A stretch of 64,000 nucleotides of DNA from Streptomyces sp. NBC_01304 (GCF_035975855.1 NZ_CP109055.1:682001-746000); one strand, 5' to 3'; shown: positions 19,178 through 28,373, counted from the stretch's first letter. Notes: generated by a model from the letters alone, not told the origin. Program-made: numbers and translations.

Positions 19178-19222
19178 GGGTCTCCCTCCCTGTCCAAGTC
19201 TCTGATCAGGGTCGACAAGCCC

Positions 19223-19242
19223 TGCTCATACAAGGATGAGCA
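19223..19242. promoter_or_regulatory. palindrome TGCTCAT-N6-ATGAGCA, candidate LysR operator
   Basis: Perfect seven-base arms separated by six bases, lying 45 bases before the LysR start and 43 bases before the MFS start. The interrupted symmetry fits the general LysR T-N11-A style of site. Confidence 0.55.
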
Positions 19243-19285
19243 CTTCGCCGTTGTTCCGGTACGCGGTGATCGCTTGGCTGGACGC

Positions 19286-20482
19286 ATGGCGCAAGTGGAA
19301 GAAGTGGAAGATAGCTCCCCAGCACGGGAGGGCTCGGCCCTGCGGGGCTGGTCGGGCGTGGTGGCGGTGGCCGTCGGGACGTTCACGGTGGTCACCTCCG
19401 AGATGTTGCCGGTCGGGTTGCTGACCCCGATCGGTGACTCCCTCAAGGTCACGGAGGGCCTGGCCGGGCTCACGCTGACGATCACGGGGTTGGTCGCCGC
19501 GGTGTCCGCGCCGCTGCTGACGTCCGTCCTGGGCCGCTTCGATCGGCGCGTGGTGCTGTGTGCGCTGATGACCGTCCTGGTGATCGGCAACCTGGGCGCC
19601 GCGTGGTCGCCGAACTTCGGTGTGATGGTCGCCGCGCGCGTGCTCGTCGGCATCGGCATGGGTGGCGTGTGGGCGATCGCGGCGGGCATCACGGTACGGC
19701 TGGTACCGGCAAGGTCGGTGGGAACGGCAACGTCCTTGGTGTTCAGCGGCATCGCACTGGCGTCGGTGCTCGGCATTCCGGCCGGCGCGTACGTCGGCGC
19801 CCTCGCCGGATGGCGCACGGCGTTCGTGGCCGCGGCCGGGCTCGCGCTGCTGACCACGGTGGCGATGGCGGCCCTGCTGCCGCGACTGCCGGCCGCGCAG
19901 GCCGTTCAACTGGGCGGGGTGATGCGGCTGTTCGGCAACCGTCGCCTGCGCATCGGCCTGATCGTCGTGGCGCTCCTGGTCACGGGGCATTTCGCCGCGT
20001 ACACCTACGTCCGACCCGTGCTCGAGGAGGTCTCCGGAGCCGGTTCGGGGATGATCGGCAGCTTGCTGCTCGTGTACGGAATCGCGGGCGTCGTGGGCAA
20101 TTTCCTGGCGGGTGCCGGTGCTGTCCGTTCACCGCGCAGGACCCTCCTCGCGATCAGCTCGGTGCTCGCCGCCACGGTGCTGTTGCTGCCCGCAGTGGGC
20201 GGATCCCTTTGGGTGGCGGGCGCGTTGATGGCCATGTGGGGACTCTCGTACGGCGGAGTGTCGGTGAGTACGCAGACCTGGATCCTGATGGCGGCGCCCG
20301 ATGCCCGCGAGGGGGCCTCCTCCTTGTTCGTGAGTGTCTTCAACGGCGCCATCGCCCTGGGTGCGTTGATCGGCGGTCGGGCGGCCGACGGGATCGGCAT
20401 CACTGCGGTGATGTGGCTGGGTGGCGGGCTCGCGCTGGCCGCCCTGGTGCCTGTCCGGCGGATCTTGCCGGACAGGTCCTAG
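19286..20482 (+). CDS. MFS transporter (drug/metabolite efflux type)
   Basis: The 398-aa, roughly 12-helix protein contains the loop motif GRFDRRVVL after helix 2 and GIPAGAYVGALAGWRTAF, as in DHA1-family exporters (AraJ/Cml-like). ATG at 19286 is taken because upstream in-frame sequence overlaps the divergent promoter and the LysR gene. Next to LysR it is likely a regulated efflux pump. Substrate unknown. Confidence 0.9.
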   Translation: MAQVEEVEDSSPAREGSALRGWSGVVAVAVGTFTVVTSEMLPVGLLTPIGDSLKVTEGLAGLTLTITGLVAAVSAPLLTSVLGRFDRRVVLCALMTVLVIGNLGAAWSPNFGVMVAARVLVGIGMGGVWAIAAGITVRLVPARSVGTATSLVFSGIALASVLGIPAGAYVGALAGWRTAFVAAAGLALLTTVAMAALLPRLPAAQAVQLGGVMRLFGNRRLRIGLIVVALLVTGHFAAYTYVRPVLEEVSGAGSGMIGSLLLVYGIAGVVGNFLAGAGAVRSPRRTLLAISSVLAATVLLLPAVGGSLWVAGALMAMWGLSYGGVSVSTQTWILMAAPDAREGASSLFVSVFNGAIALGALIGGRAADGIGITAVMWLGGGLALAALVPVRRILPDRS

Positions 20483-20814
20483 TTCGGGAAGCAGGACCGT
20501 CACCCCGCACACGTACGAGGCCGGTTGAGGGCACCATGCGCCCTGCCCAGGTCAAGATCTGCCAAGTCACGGATCTGTCCCAGCGGATGCCGGTCACGAA
20601 CAGGTGCGCGACTGCGACGGGAACCGCCGCCCTGGAGTGCTGACGGCGTGTGCGGCGCGCGATGCACCCGACTGTGCGTGTAACAGGAATGTATTAGCGG
20701 GTAGTTGGGCGGAACGGTTCACCGGCCGGGGCGACTCTTGGTGCTCGGAAACGCTCGCTCGTACCGACTCGAACCGAGCACTACGCACGCCCAACCGATA
20801 CTGAGGAAACAACG
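20483..20814. other. 332-base gap without a recognised gene
   Basis: Between the MFS gene and the DUF4232 lipoprotein gene. No plausible coding frame or strong hairpin was seen. The stretch just before the lipoprotein is less GC-rich (GTAACAGGAATGTATTAG, 20679-20696) and probably holds its promoter. A GAGGAAAC-type ribosome binding site precedes 20815. Confidence 0.5.
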
Positions 20815-21480
20815 ATGCGCGTTCACAAGGTCACCTTCGCCGCCCTGGCCGTTGCCGCGAGTCTCTCGCTCACGGCCTGCAACAACGGTGACGACGCGGC
20901 ACAGAACGACCCATCGTCCTCGTCGTCCACCGCGGCTTCGTCGGGTGGCGGTTCGGGCTCGGGCAGTTCGGATCAGGACGGCGGGAAGGGCTCGGGCGGG
21001 AAGGACTCCGGCGGGCAGGGATCCGCCGCCGGGACCGGCTCCGGCGAGGGCAGCAAGCTCGGCAAGTGCCGCACCGACGACCTGGACATCACGGCGCAGG
21101 ACAGCACCATCGACGGCGACACCGCAGGCACCGTCGCGGTGACGATGAAGAACGGCGGCGGCCGGGACTGTGCGATGTCCGGGTACCCCGGAGTCGACCT
21201 GAAGACCAGCGCGGGCTCGCTGTCCGCAACGCGCACCGGCGAGAAGGCTCCCTCGATCACCCTCAAGGACGGGGAGTCGACTTCCTTCGGCATCAGCTAC
21301 CCGATGAACGACTCGGGCGGCTCCGGTGTCAGCATCACGGGCCTGGTGGTGACCCCGCCGAACGAGACCAAGTCGTTCGCCCTCGAGTGGCCGGGGGGCG
21401 CCTCGCTGCCCGTCACGGAGGACGGCGCCGGCTCCACGGTGAAGGTCGGACCGATCGGCAGCGCCGGTCAGGGCGGCTGA
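20815..21480 (+). CDS. DUF4232 lipoprotein
   Basis: The 221-aa precursor starts with a lipoprotein signal peptide and lipobox (SLSLTAC), followed by a Ser/Gly-rich linker of about 60 residues. A DUF4232 domain follows (CRTDDLDITAQ, AVTMKNGGGRDCAMSGYPGVDL, FALEWPGG). DUF4232 proteins are common cell-surface proteins in Streptomyces with unknown function. The mature protein should be anchored outside the membrane at Cys22. Confidence 0.88.
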   Translation: MRVHKVTFAALAVAASLSLTACNNGDDAAQNDPSSSSSTAASSGGGSGSGSSDQDGGKGSGGKDSGGQGSAAGTGSGEGSKLGKCRTDDLDITAQDSTIDGDTAGTVAVTMKNGGGRDCAMSGYPGVDLKTSAGSLSATRTGEKAPSITLKDGESTSFGISYPMNDSGGSGVSITGLVVTPPNETKSFALEWPGGASLPVTEDGAGSTVKVGPIGSAGQGG

Positions 21481-21533
21481 GCCGGACCCCCAACTGCACG
21501 GACCCGCAGGGTTGTTGACTCGGGCGATGGGTG

Positions 21534-21562
21534 GCGTGGCCGGGGACCACCCCCGGCCACGC
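21534..21562. terminator. bidirectional terminator hairpin
   Basis: A perfect 12-base stem (21534-21545 with 21551-21562) and five-base loop lies between the rightward lipoprotein gene and the leftward dehydrogenase gene. Confidence 0.75.
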
Positions 21563-21665
21563 TCCTGGCCGGGCCAAGCCGCCACGACGTCGCGGAAGTC
21601 GGCAAAGCGGGGGCCAGGAACCGACTCGCGGACCGGCTGACCGTTCAGCCAGCGGCGGCTCCGCG

Positions 21666-22616
21666 CTAGCGAAAGCCGAGGTGCGGATCGGTGCCGACCA
21701 GCTCACCGCTGAGGGCCCACAGGCGACTGGCGACGTCCGGGTCGGCCATGTGAGAGGGGACGGGCTCACGCCGTGGCGTACCGCGCAGGCCGAAGACCCT
21801 CGGTCCCCACAGCTGCCCGCCCTGCACCTCCGGGTCGAGGACGGCACGGACGACGGGCCATGCGCCGGCGTCCTTGCCCTGCACCAACAGCCCGGCGGGC
21901 AAGGCCCGTAGCCGCTCGCCACGGGTGGTCACACATACCGGCGGCCGGGGCGGAGTGAGGGAGTCCAGTGCCCCGCCGGGGTGGGCCACCACACTGAGCA
22001 CCGTGCTGCCGACGGCACGCAGGCGACGGTCGAGTGCGAAGCCGAAGCACATCTGCGCCAGCTTCGACCGGCCGTAGGTGCGCTTGGGCCGGTAGTCCCG
22101 GGTCGACTGCAGATCGTCCAGGTCCAGTCGCTCGGACCGCGCCGCGAAGCTTCCCACCGTCACGACGCGCCCCGCCGGCGCCGCGGACAGCAGCGGGGCC
22201 AGACACTGGGTGAGCGCCAAGTGCCCGAGGTGGTTGGTGCCGAACATCAGCTCGTGGCCGTCCCGCGTCTCCCGACGCGGCGGGTCGTCGAGCGCGACCC
22301 CTGCGTTGTGGACCACCGCGTCGAGACGACCGACGTCCAGCCCCTCCACGGCCGTCTTCAGGGACGACAGGTCGGCGAGGTCCAGCGGCAGGTACCGCAC
22401 CCGCGCGCCGGGCACACGCGAGCGGATCGAGACCATGGCGGCGTCGGCCTTCGCGGCGTCCCGGCTGCCGAGCACGACCACGGCGCCGGTGGCGGCGAGC
22501 TGCTCCGCGACGAAGTAGCCGATCCCGGCGTTCCCTCCGGTGACCAGGAAGGTCCTGCCCTCGGCAGACGGCAGCCGGTGAACGTCCCACGGTCGGCTCC
22601 GGGGTACGGAAGTCAC
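21666..22616 (-). CDS. short-chain dehydrogenase/reductase
   Basis: This is a classical SDR of 316 aa: TGGNAGIGYFVA for NAD(P) binding, DLADLSSL, VHNAGVA (the NAG motif), and TYGRSKLAQ carrying the catalytic Tyr-x3-Lys. It resembles retinol-dehydrogenase/WW-domain-oxidoreductase-like SDRs. The GTG start at 22616 is preferred because AAGGAG precedes it. Substrate unknown. Leftward, unlinked to rph by a 157-base gap. Confidence 0.88.
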   Translation of the reverse strand: MTSVPRSRPWDVHRLPSAEGRTFLVTGGNAGIGYFVAEQLAATGAVVVLGSRDAAKADAAMVSIRSRVPGARVRYLPLDLADLSSLKTAVEGLDVGRLDAVVHNAGVALDDPPRRETRDGHELMFGTNHLGHLALTQCLAPLLSAAPAGRVVTVGSFAARSERLDLDDLQSTRDYRPKRTYGRSKLAQMCFGFALDRRLRAVGSTVLSVVAHPGGALDSLTPPRPPVCVTTRGERLRALPAGLLVQGKDAGAWPVVRAVLDPEVQGGQLWGPRVFGLRGTPRREPVPSHMADPDVASRLWALSGELVGTDPHLGFR

Positions 22617-22773
22617 GATGACGGGCTCCTTGCGCTCTGGGGCAGCGTGCTCACGGGGAGCACCAACCCGTCCAAGGTCGCAACCCCCACCGACAGACCA
22701 CCGACAGATCACGGTCACCGCCCACAGACCGCCGACACCTACTCCCCCACGGACACGTACGGGAGTGGTCGGG

Positions 22774-25380
22774 TCAGGACAGAATCTCGATGTACCCGTC
22801 GGTTCCGTGTACGCGGATCCGCTGGCCGTCCCGGATCAGGCGGGTGGCCCGCTCCACGCCCACGACGGCCGGCAGGCCGTACTCCCGGGCGATCACCGCG
22901 CCATGCGTCATCAGGCCGCCGACCTCCGTGACCAGCCCCGCGATCCCGACGAACAACGGCGACCAGCTGGGGTCCGTGAAGGCCGTGACCAGGATGTCGC
23001 CCGCTTCGAGATCGGCCTCCGCCATGTCCAGGATGACGCGGGCCCTGCCCTCGACGGTCCCGGCGGACACCGGCAGGCCGACCAGGGCGCCGTCCGGCAC
23101 GTCGTCTCGCCGGTACGCTCCGGAGACGGCCTCACCGTCGGAAGTGAGCACCCGGGGCGGGGTGAGCGCCTGGTGGGACCGGAACGTGTCCTTGCGCTCC
23201 TTGATCAGCTCGCCGTCCACCTGGTGCGAGCGCACGACGTCGTGGAGTTCCTGGAACGTGAGGTAGAAGATGTCCTCCTTCTCAGGAAGCACGCCTGCCT
23301 GGACGAGGCGCTCGGCCTCCCCCATCAGGGCCTGCTTGTAGACGAAGTAGCGGCAGACGATGCTGTACTTCGGGTACTCCCGGTACCCGATGAAGGCTCT
23401 GATCTGGTCGATCATCCGCTTGGTGTCGTCGGCCTTCCGGTCGCCGTCCGGCTGGGCCCGCAGGCGTGACAGCACCTCCTGTTCCTTCTTCTGTGCCTTT
23501 TGGCGTCCTTGCTCGAAGCGCTGCCCGGCGGCGCCCGGCTCGAAGTTCCTGACGTTGTCGAGGATCGCGGGCGCCAGCGTGGTGGGGCGCTCGCTCCAAC
23601 GCGGCCTCGTGATGTCGATCTCGCCGACGCAGCGCATGCCGTACCGGTCGAGGTAGGCCTCGATGGCGTCGCGCGCTTCGGTGCCGCCCGCGACCTTCGC
23701 CAGCTCGTCCAGGAAGTCCTCGTCCTCGACGTGCTCGACGCCCTGCAGGAACGCCACCACCTCCCGATGCGGGCGGATCACGTCCGCGACGTCGAGCAGC
23801 GCGAGGCCCATCTCCGACGTGATGTTGTCGGGGGCGGACAGCGTCAGCGTGTCAGCCGCGTTCTTCTCGCCCAGCCAGTCCTGAAGGTTGTCGTTGAGCC
23901 ACCAGGTGGCCTCCATGCCCGCCATGATCGCCTGCATGCTCTGCGGGTCACCGAGCACGCGCTTGTGCTCGTCGAAGGCCTCCAGGAGGAAGTCGAACAG
24001 CTCCGGTCCGGTCTTCGTCCGGATGCCGTGTTCCAGGGCGGCGACGGACGTCCGGCTGCGCTCGATCAGCTCGGCGACGATCGCCGGATCGGGCTCGGCC
24101 GGGGCGGACGCACCGCCGGCCGGACGACCGGCGGCACCCGCGTCCGGGAGCAGCGGGACGAAGCCGTCGCGGTCGAGGACAGTCTCCAGCGCGTCCCTGA
24201 CCAGCGGGTCGCCCCTGCCCATGAGGTCCAGGAGCCCGGCGCGACTCGCGGGCGCGGCCAGGCGCGGGGTGACGTCGACGAAGAGCCTTCCGCCGGCCTC
24301 GTGCATCTCCACCATGGCCATCAACTGCCACATCGAGAAGCCCAGGGGCTTCATGGCATCCGTCATCATCTGCTGATGCCCGACGGAGACGTAGACGCGA
24401 TTCTCCTGGTCGCTGCGCTCGGGAAGGGGGAACAGCGTGGTGATCGGCCGGCTCTGAACGATCTGGAAGCCGTCGTCGGCCAGGCACCATTCGATGTCCT
24501 GCGGACGCCCGAAGTGCGCCTCGATCCGCCGCCCGAGCTCTACGAGCCGTACGACCTGCGCGTCCGTCAGCGACGGCTGCTCCTGCCGCTGCGCGTCGAT
24601 CGTCACTTCCTGCGTGCCACCGGCCGGCAGGGCCTCAACGGCCCGCTCCTTGGCAGCGATCGTCTTGCCGACGACTTCGCCGTCGCGCACCTTGAAGACA
24701 TCGGGGTTCACCAGGCCGGAGACCAGGGCCTCGCCGAGGCCGAAGCCCGCGTCCACCGTCGCGACCTTCCGGTTGCCGGTGACGGGGTCGGCCGTGAACA
24801 GGATGCCGGCCGCATCCGGGAAGACCATCTGCTGTACGACCACGGCCATTTGGACCGTACGGTGGTCGATGCCGTTCTGCTTGCGGTAGGTCACGGCCCG
24901 CTCGGTGAACAGCGACGCCCAGCACCGGCTGATGTGTTGGAGGAGCGCCGTCGCTCCCACGATGTTCAGGTAGGTGTCCTGCTGGCCGGCGAAGGAGGCC
25001 GTCGGCAGGTCCTCCGCCGTCGCGCTGGAGCGGACGGCGTAGGCGGCCTGCTCGCCGTGCCGGGCGTGCGCGCGGGTGATCGCCGCCGCGAGATCGCCCG
25101 GGATGGCGATCCCTTCGATGGTCCGGCGGATCTGGGCGCTGAGCGTGCGGATCGCTTCCCGGTCATCCGGGTTCAGGCGCGACAACTCATCGAGCCGCTC
25201 GTCGATCGACGGCTCTTGCGCCATGGTCCGCAGGAAGGCGTCCGTCGTCACACAGAAGCCGCCCGGTACGCGGATGCCTTCGATCCGCGCCAGCGCGCCC
25301 AGGTGCGCGCCCTTGCCGCCGACGACCGCGAGCTGCGTCTCGTCGATTTCCTGCAGGTCCCACACGTACTGCTCAGTCAC
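22774..25380 (-). CDS. rph: rifampin phosphotransferase
   Basis: The 868-aa protein closely follows the known Rph family from end to end (family length about 867). The ATP-grasp half has VVGGKGAHLG, YAVRSSATAEDLP, GILFTADPVTGN and IEWCLADDGFQIVQSRP. The rifampin-binding middle includes YVSVGHQQMMTDAMKP and GYREYPKY. The C-terminal swivelling domain has the phosphate-carrying histidine in GGLMTHGAV (His826, equivalent to His825 of Listeria). The enzyme transfers the beta-phosphate of ATP to the C21 hydroxyl of rifamycins and inactivates them. GTG at 25380 is the start (TEQYVWDL follows). A rifamycin-associated element lies about 100 bases upstream, so expression is probably rifamycin-induced. 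Confidence 0.96.
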   Translation of the reverse strand: MTEQYVWDLQEIDETQLAVVGGKGAHLGALARIEGIRVPGGFCVTTDAFLRTMAQEPSIDERLDELSRLNPDDREAIRTLSAQIRRTIEGIAIPGDLAAAITRAHARHGEQAAYAVRSSATAEDLPTASFAGQQDTYLNIVGATALLQHISRCWASLFTERAVTYRKQNGIDHRTVQMAVVVQQMVFPDAAGILFTADPVTGNRKVATVDAGFGLGEALVSGLVNPDVFKVRDGEVVGKTIAAKERAVEALPAGGTQEVTIDAQRQEQPSLTDAQVVRLVELGRRIEAHFGRPQDIEWCLADDGFQIVQSRPITTLFPLPERSDQENRVYVSVGHQQMMTDAMKPLGFSMWQLMAMVEMHEAGGRLFVDVTPRLAAPASRAGLLDLMGRGDPLVRDALETVLDRDGFVPLLPDAGAAGRPAGGASAPAEPDPAIVAELIERSRTSVAALEHGIRTKTGPELFDFLLEAFDEHKRVLGDPQSMQAIMAGMEATWWLNDNLQDWLGEKNAADTLTLSAPDNITSEMGLALLDVADVIRPHREVVAFLQGVEHVEDEDFLDELAKVAGGTEARDAIEAYLDRYGMRCVGEIDITRPRWSERPTTLAPAILDNVRNFEPGAAGQRFEQGRQKAQKKEQEVLSRLRAQPDGDRKADDTKRMIDQIRAFIGYREYPKYSIVCRYFVYKQALMGEAERLVQAGVLPEKEDIFYLTFQELHDVVRSHQVDGELIKERKDTFRSHQALTPPRVLTSDGEAVSGAYRRDDVPDGALVGLPVSAGTVEGRARVILDMAEADLEAGDILVTAFTDPSWSPLFVGIAGLVTEVGGLMTHGAVIAREYGLPAVVGVERATRLIRDGQRIRVHGTDGYIEILS

Positions 25381-25480
25381 TGCGACGTCCTCATCCCTGG
25401 TTGCCTTGCCCGTCACACGCCACGTCGTGGTCGCATCTCCGCAGGTTGTGGCCTCGGCCGAGGATTCTGCGCCAAGACCC

Positions 25481-25499
25481 GGGGCTTGCGGCAAGCCCC
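25481..25499. promoter_or_regulatory. rifamycin-associated element (RAE)
   Basis: The sequence GGGGCTTGCGGCAAGCCCC is a perfectly symmetric 19-base inverted repeat. It matches the known RAE found upstream of rifamycin-inactivation genes in actinomycetes and needed for their induction. It lies 100 bases before the rph start, with a TTATAG -10-like hexamer just upstream on the rph strand. Confidence 0.93.
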
Positions 25500-25522
25500 C
25501 CTGCGCGCTATAAGTTGAAAGT

Positions 25523-25546
25523 GGCAAGGAGAGAGCTCTCCTTGCC
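25523..25546 (-). terminator. terminator hairpin between VOC gene and rph promoter
   Basis: Perfect 11-base arms (25523-25533, 25536-25546) with a two-base loop, followed on the minus strand by ACTTTCAACTT. It sits 13 bases past the VOC stop and would isolate rph from upstream transcription. Confidence 0.65.
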
Positions 25547-25559
25547 TTTCCTTTTGGGG

Positions 25560-25943
25560 TTACGCAGTCATGGCGGCCCGGTCCGACTCACTGCGCAGGA
25601 CACAGAATTCGTTGCCTTCGGGGTCGGCGAGGACCGCCCAGCCCGATCCATCGGGATTCCGGTGATCGGAGACGAAGGTGGCGCCGAGGCCAAGGAGCCG
25701 GTCCACCTCCTGATCGCGCGAGGTCTCAGGGCGCAGGCACAGATGGATCCGGTTCTTGACCGTCTTGCCCTCGGGAACCTGGTTGAAGTACAGCACCGGC
25801 CCCTCCGCAAGCAGCACCTGCGTCTCCCGGGCGCCCGGACCGTCCTCCGGATCCAGCGGACGGCCCGTCACACCGCTCCAGAACCGAGCCAGCTCATAGG
25901 CATCCGCACAGTCGATCGCCACGTTCTGCAATATCGAAACCAT
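25560..25943 (-). CDS. VOC (glyoxalase/bleomycin-resistance-like) domain protein
   Basis: A single VOC module of 127 aa: NVAIDCADAYELARFWSGVTGRP, an inner strand VLYFNQVPEGKTVKNRIHLCL and the C-terminal WAVLADPEGNEFCVL. This is the 'glyoxalase-like' subgroup in which metal binding is often lost. Function unknown. It directly precedes the rph promoter on the same strand but is separated from it by a hairpin. Confidence 0.85.
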   Translation of the reverse strand: MVSILQNVAIDCADAYELARFWSGVTGRPLDPEDGPGARETQVLLAEGPVLYFNQVPEGKTVKNRIHLCLRPETSRDQEVDRLLGLGATFVSDHRNPDGSGWAVLADPEGNEFCVLRSESDRAAMTA

Positions 25944-26011
25944 GCGCGCGAGCTTTCCTGATCTTCACGGCGAACGCCACCGAGCGGCGTTCCGTCGGCA
26001 CGCAGGGGGAG

Positions 26012-26923
26012 TCAGGCTCGCTTGATGTCCGGTTCGAGATAGATGACGCAGTGCACCGGGAGCGCCGCCCGTACGCGTGCCTCGGCAAGGTCGATGGCCT
26101 CGGCGACCTCGGTGACCGAGTCGTGGTGGTCGACGCGGACACGGGCGGCGATCAACAGGTCGTCCGGACCCACGTACATGGTCTGCAGTCCCAGCACACC
26201 GGTCAGGGTGTCGCCGTCCACCAGGGCGTCGTGGATGGTGGCGGTGTCCTGTTCGCTGACGCCCTCGCCGAGCAGCAGGCTCTTCGTCTCGATGGCCAGG
26301 ATCACGGCGATGACGACGAGGAGCACGCCGATGCACAGGGTGCCGATACCGTCCCAGATGCCGTTGCCGGTCAACAGGGCGATGCCCACGCCGATCAGGG
26401 CGAGGATGAGGCCCAGGATCGCGCCCAGGTCCTCCAGCAGGATGACCGGCAGCTCGGGCGCCTTCGAGTGGCGGACGAACTGCCACCAACTCTGGTCCCC
26501 GCGAATCTCGTTGGACTCCTTCACCGCGGTACGCAGGGCGAACGCCTCGGCCACGATGGCGAAGAGCAGCACGCCGACGGGCCAGTACCAGTGCTCGATC
26601 GCGTGCGGATCACTGATCTTGTGCCAGCCCTCGTACAGGGCGAACAGGCCGCCCAGCGAGAACAGCACGATGGCCACGACGAAGCTGTAGAAGTACCGCT
26701 CCCGCCCGTAGCCGAACTGATGCAGCGGAGTCGCGGCCCGCTGGGCACGCTTGCCGCCGATGAGCAGCAGTGCCTGGTTGCTGGAGTCGGCGATCGAGTG
26801 AATGCCCTCGGCCAGCATCGACGACGATCCGCTGAACACCCAGGCCACGAGTTTCGCCACCGCGATGGTGAGATTGGCGCACAGCGCCGTCACGACCGCC
26901 TTCGTACCGCCGCCAGCCGCCAT
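26012..26923 (-). CDS. cation diffusion facilitator transporter
   Basis: The 303-aa membrane protein has about five to six helices with the CDF features: LVAWVFSGSSSMLAEGIHSIADSSNQ (helix 2, read as SSSMLAEGIHSIADS with the metal-site H/D pair), YGRERYFYS, and a later ILLEDLGAILGL segment holding the second Asp. A cytoplasmic C-terminal domain follows. Such proteins export Zn2+, Fe2+, Mn2+ or Co2+ in exchange for protons. ATG at 26923 follows GAGGAG; an upstream TTG in frame is less likely. Metal not predictable. Confidence 0.9.
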   Translation of the reverse strand: MAAGGGTKAVVTALCANLTIAVAKLVAWVFSGSSSMLAEGIHSIADSSNQALLLIGGKRAQRAATPLHQFGYGRERYFYSFVVAIVLFSLGGLFALYEGWHKISDPHAIEHWYWPVGVLLFAIVAEAFALRTAVKESNEIRGDQSWWQFVRHSKAPELPVILLEDLGAILGLILALIGVGIALLTGNGIWDGIGTLCIGVLLVVIAVILAIETKSLLLGEGVSEQDTATIHDALVDGDTLTGVLGLQTMYVGPDDLLIAARVRVDHHDSVTEVAEAIDLAEARVRAALPVHCVIYLEPDIKRA

Positions 26924-27109
26924 CTTGAGGCCACTCCTCGCTCGCAAGGCGCGGGGTCACGAGGCCCGCGCATCCCGCTCCTCAGGCGATCCTCGCTGCT
27001 CACACCGGGTCCCGCACGCCGACTCATGGCGCCTTGGGATTCGGGGTCGACCGCGAGCGGGCGGTAGGGCTTCCCTCTGTGCCGACGGCTCGGCCATACC
27101 CTTTCGGGT

Positions 27110-27916
27110 ATGAGTTCCGAAATGTCCTTCGCCTGGGACGGCCGGCCGGATGCGGACAAGCATGTGCTCGTGGAGCAGTACGCAGATATCGGTGAGCCCG
27201 CGCCCGACCTCTCCGACGGTGCGGACCGCCCCTTTACCGTCGGCGCGGTCACGGCCCGGCATGACCGCGCGCTGCTGGGCTGGGGATGGGTGTACGAGGA
27301 CCATGACGGCGCCGCACGAGTACAGACCACGTACGTGCCACGTTTTGCCCGACGCATCAAAACGGGCCACTACGACCTGCTCCCGCCGTCTGCCGAGGAG
27401 TTCGAAGTGATGGAGGGCCTGTACCGGCGGGCGGTCCAGGGGGCCCGTACCGCCGGCTACCGGACCTTGCGCTGGAGCGGCCCGGACACCGGTCCCGACG
27501 GACACGCCGCGACCGCTTTGAAGGCCCAGGGCCACACCGAATACGCCCGCACCTGGAGCGCCGAACCGGCCACGTGGCAGCCCTCTGCCGGCCTGCCCGA
27601 AGTGCAGGTCGAGCAACTTCCCGAACCGGGCCTCACCCTGGCGACGGAAAACGCCGAAGTCTCAGCCCGCATCGACGGGCCCACGGCCTACATCAACGCC
27701 GGCGAAGCGATCCACCACCACGCCGAACCGCCCGCGCTCGCCGCACTCCTCGCGGAGCTCGTCACCCGCCTGCAAAGGAAGCACCCCGAGGTCACCGCAC
27801 TGACCATCTGGGAATTCGACGACGCCGACACCGGCCTGCGCCAAGCGCTGTCCTTGGCCGGCCTGCGCATCACCGCACGCCACATGACGTACGAGCTCCC
27901 ACTCGCATCGCCCTGA
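27110..27916 (+). CDS. protein of unknown function, possibly tandem GNAT-like
   Basis: The 268-aa protein is not confidently recognised. Its C-terminal part (LLAELVTRLQRKHPEVTALTIW, then TGLRQALSLAGLRITARHMTYEL) has the helix-strand spacing of a GNAT acetyltransferase ending. The N-terminal half (WGWVYEDHDGAARVQTTYV, LYRRAVQGARTAGYRTLRW) could be a second, degenerate copy. It is free-standing, with GGGT before ATG at 27110, and ends before a hairpin. Acyltransferase activity is only a suggestion. Confidence 0.6.
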   Translation: MSSEMSFAWDGRPDADKHVLVEQYADIGEPAPDLSDGADRPFTVGAVTARHDRALLGWGWVYEDHDGAARVQTTYVPRFARRIKTGHYDLLPPSAEEFEVMEGLYRRAVQGARTAGYRTLRWSGPDTGPDGHAATALKAQGHTEYARTWSAEPATWQPSAGLPEVQVEQLPEPGLTLATENAEVSARIDGPTAYINAGEAIHHHAEPPALAALLAELVTRLQRKHPEVTALTIWEFDDADTGLRQALSLAGLRITARHMTYELPLASP

Positions 27917-27933
27917 CCCGACAGGGCCTGCCC

Positions 27934-27971
27934 CTCGTGCGCCTCCGGCAAGTCCTGCCGGAGGCGACGAG
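27934..27971. terminator. terminator hairpin
   Basis: An 11-base perfect stem (27940-27950 with 27956-27966, loop AGTCC) is extended by five more pairs across a one-base bulge. It lies 18 bases past the 27110-27916 gene and just before the convergent RidA gene. Confidence 0.75.
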
Positions 27972-27977
27972 CCGCCC

Positions 27978-28373
27978 CTACGCGACAGCGGTGCCTTCGA
28001 GCTCGACCATCAGGTCGGGGACCGCCAGCCGTGTCACCCCGAGCATCGTCGTGGCAGGCGCCACCGCGGCCGCGCCCAACCGCGACGCCAGTACGCCGTA
28101 GTGCTGGAAGAGCAGATCCACGTCGGTGGTGTGGACATTGAGGCGGACCAGGTTCGCGAGGGACATGCCTGCCTCGCCGAGGACGGCCTCCAGGTTGTCG
28201 ATGCTCAGCGCCAACTGCGCCGCCATGTCACCGGCATGCTGGGGCTTGCCCTCGTCGCTCATCGCGGTCTGCCCCGAGCAGTACAGGGTCCGGGTGTGCC
28301 CGGAGACGATCTCCCCCTGGTTGAATCCCATCTCCACGGACCAGGTCCACGGGTTGACCGCTGTTCGCTCCAT
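27978..28373 (-). CDS. RidA/YjgF/YER057c/UK114-family protein
   Basis: The 131-aa protein has the Rid core: TLYCSGQTAMSDEG, AQLALSIDNLEAVLGEAGMSLANLVRLNVHTTD, and PATTMLGVTRLAVPDLMVELEGTAV. Classical RidA deaminates reactive enamine/imine intermediates with a C-terminal Arg (RNxKVE-type); here that position reads TRLAVPDLMVE, so it may belong to another Rid subgroup. ATG at 28373 is preferred over an upstream start within the divergent promoter. Divergent from a WYL regulator. Confidence 0.88.
   Translation of the reverse strand: MERTAVNPWTWSVEMGFNQGEIVSGHTRTLYCSGQTAMSDEGKPQHAGDMAAQLALSIDNLEAVLGEAGMSLANLVRLNVHTTDVDLLFQHYGVLASRLGAAAVAPATTMLGVTRLAVPDLMVELEGTAVA

Noticed and set aside
26924..26947. 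Longer start (TTG) for the CDF transporter
   Set aside because: It adds an Arg-rich octapeptide and overlaps the GAGGAG site that best serves the ATG at 26923.
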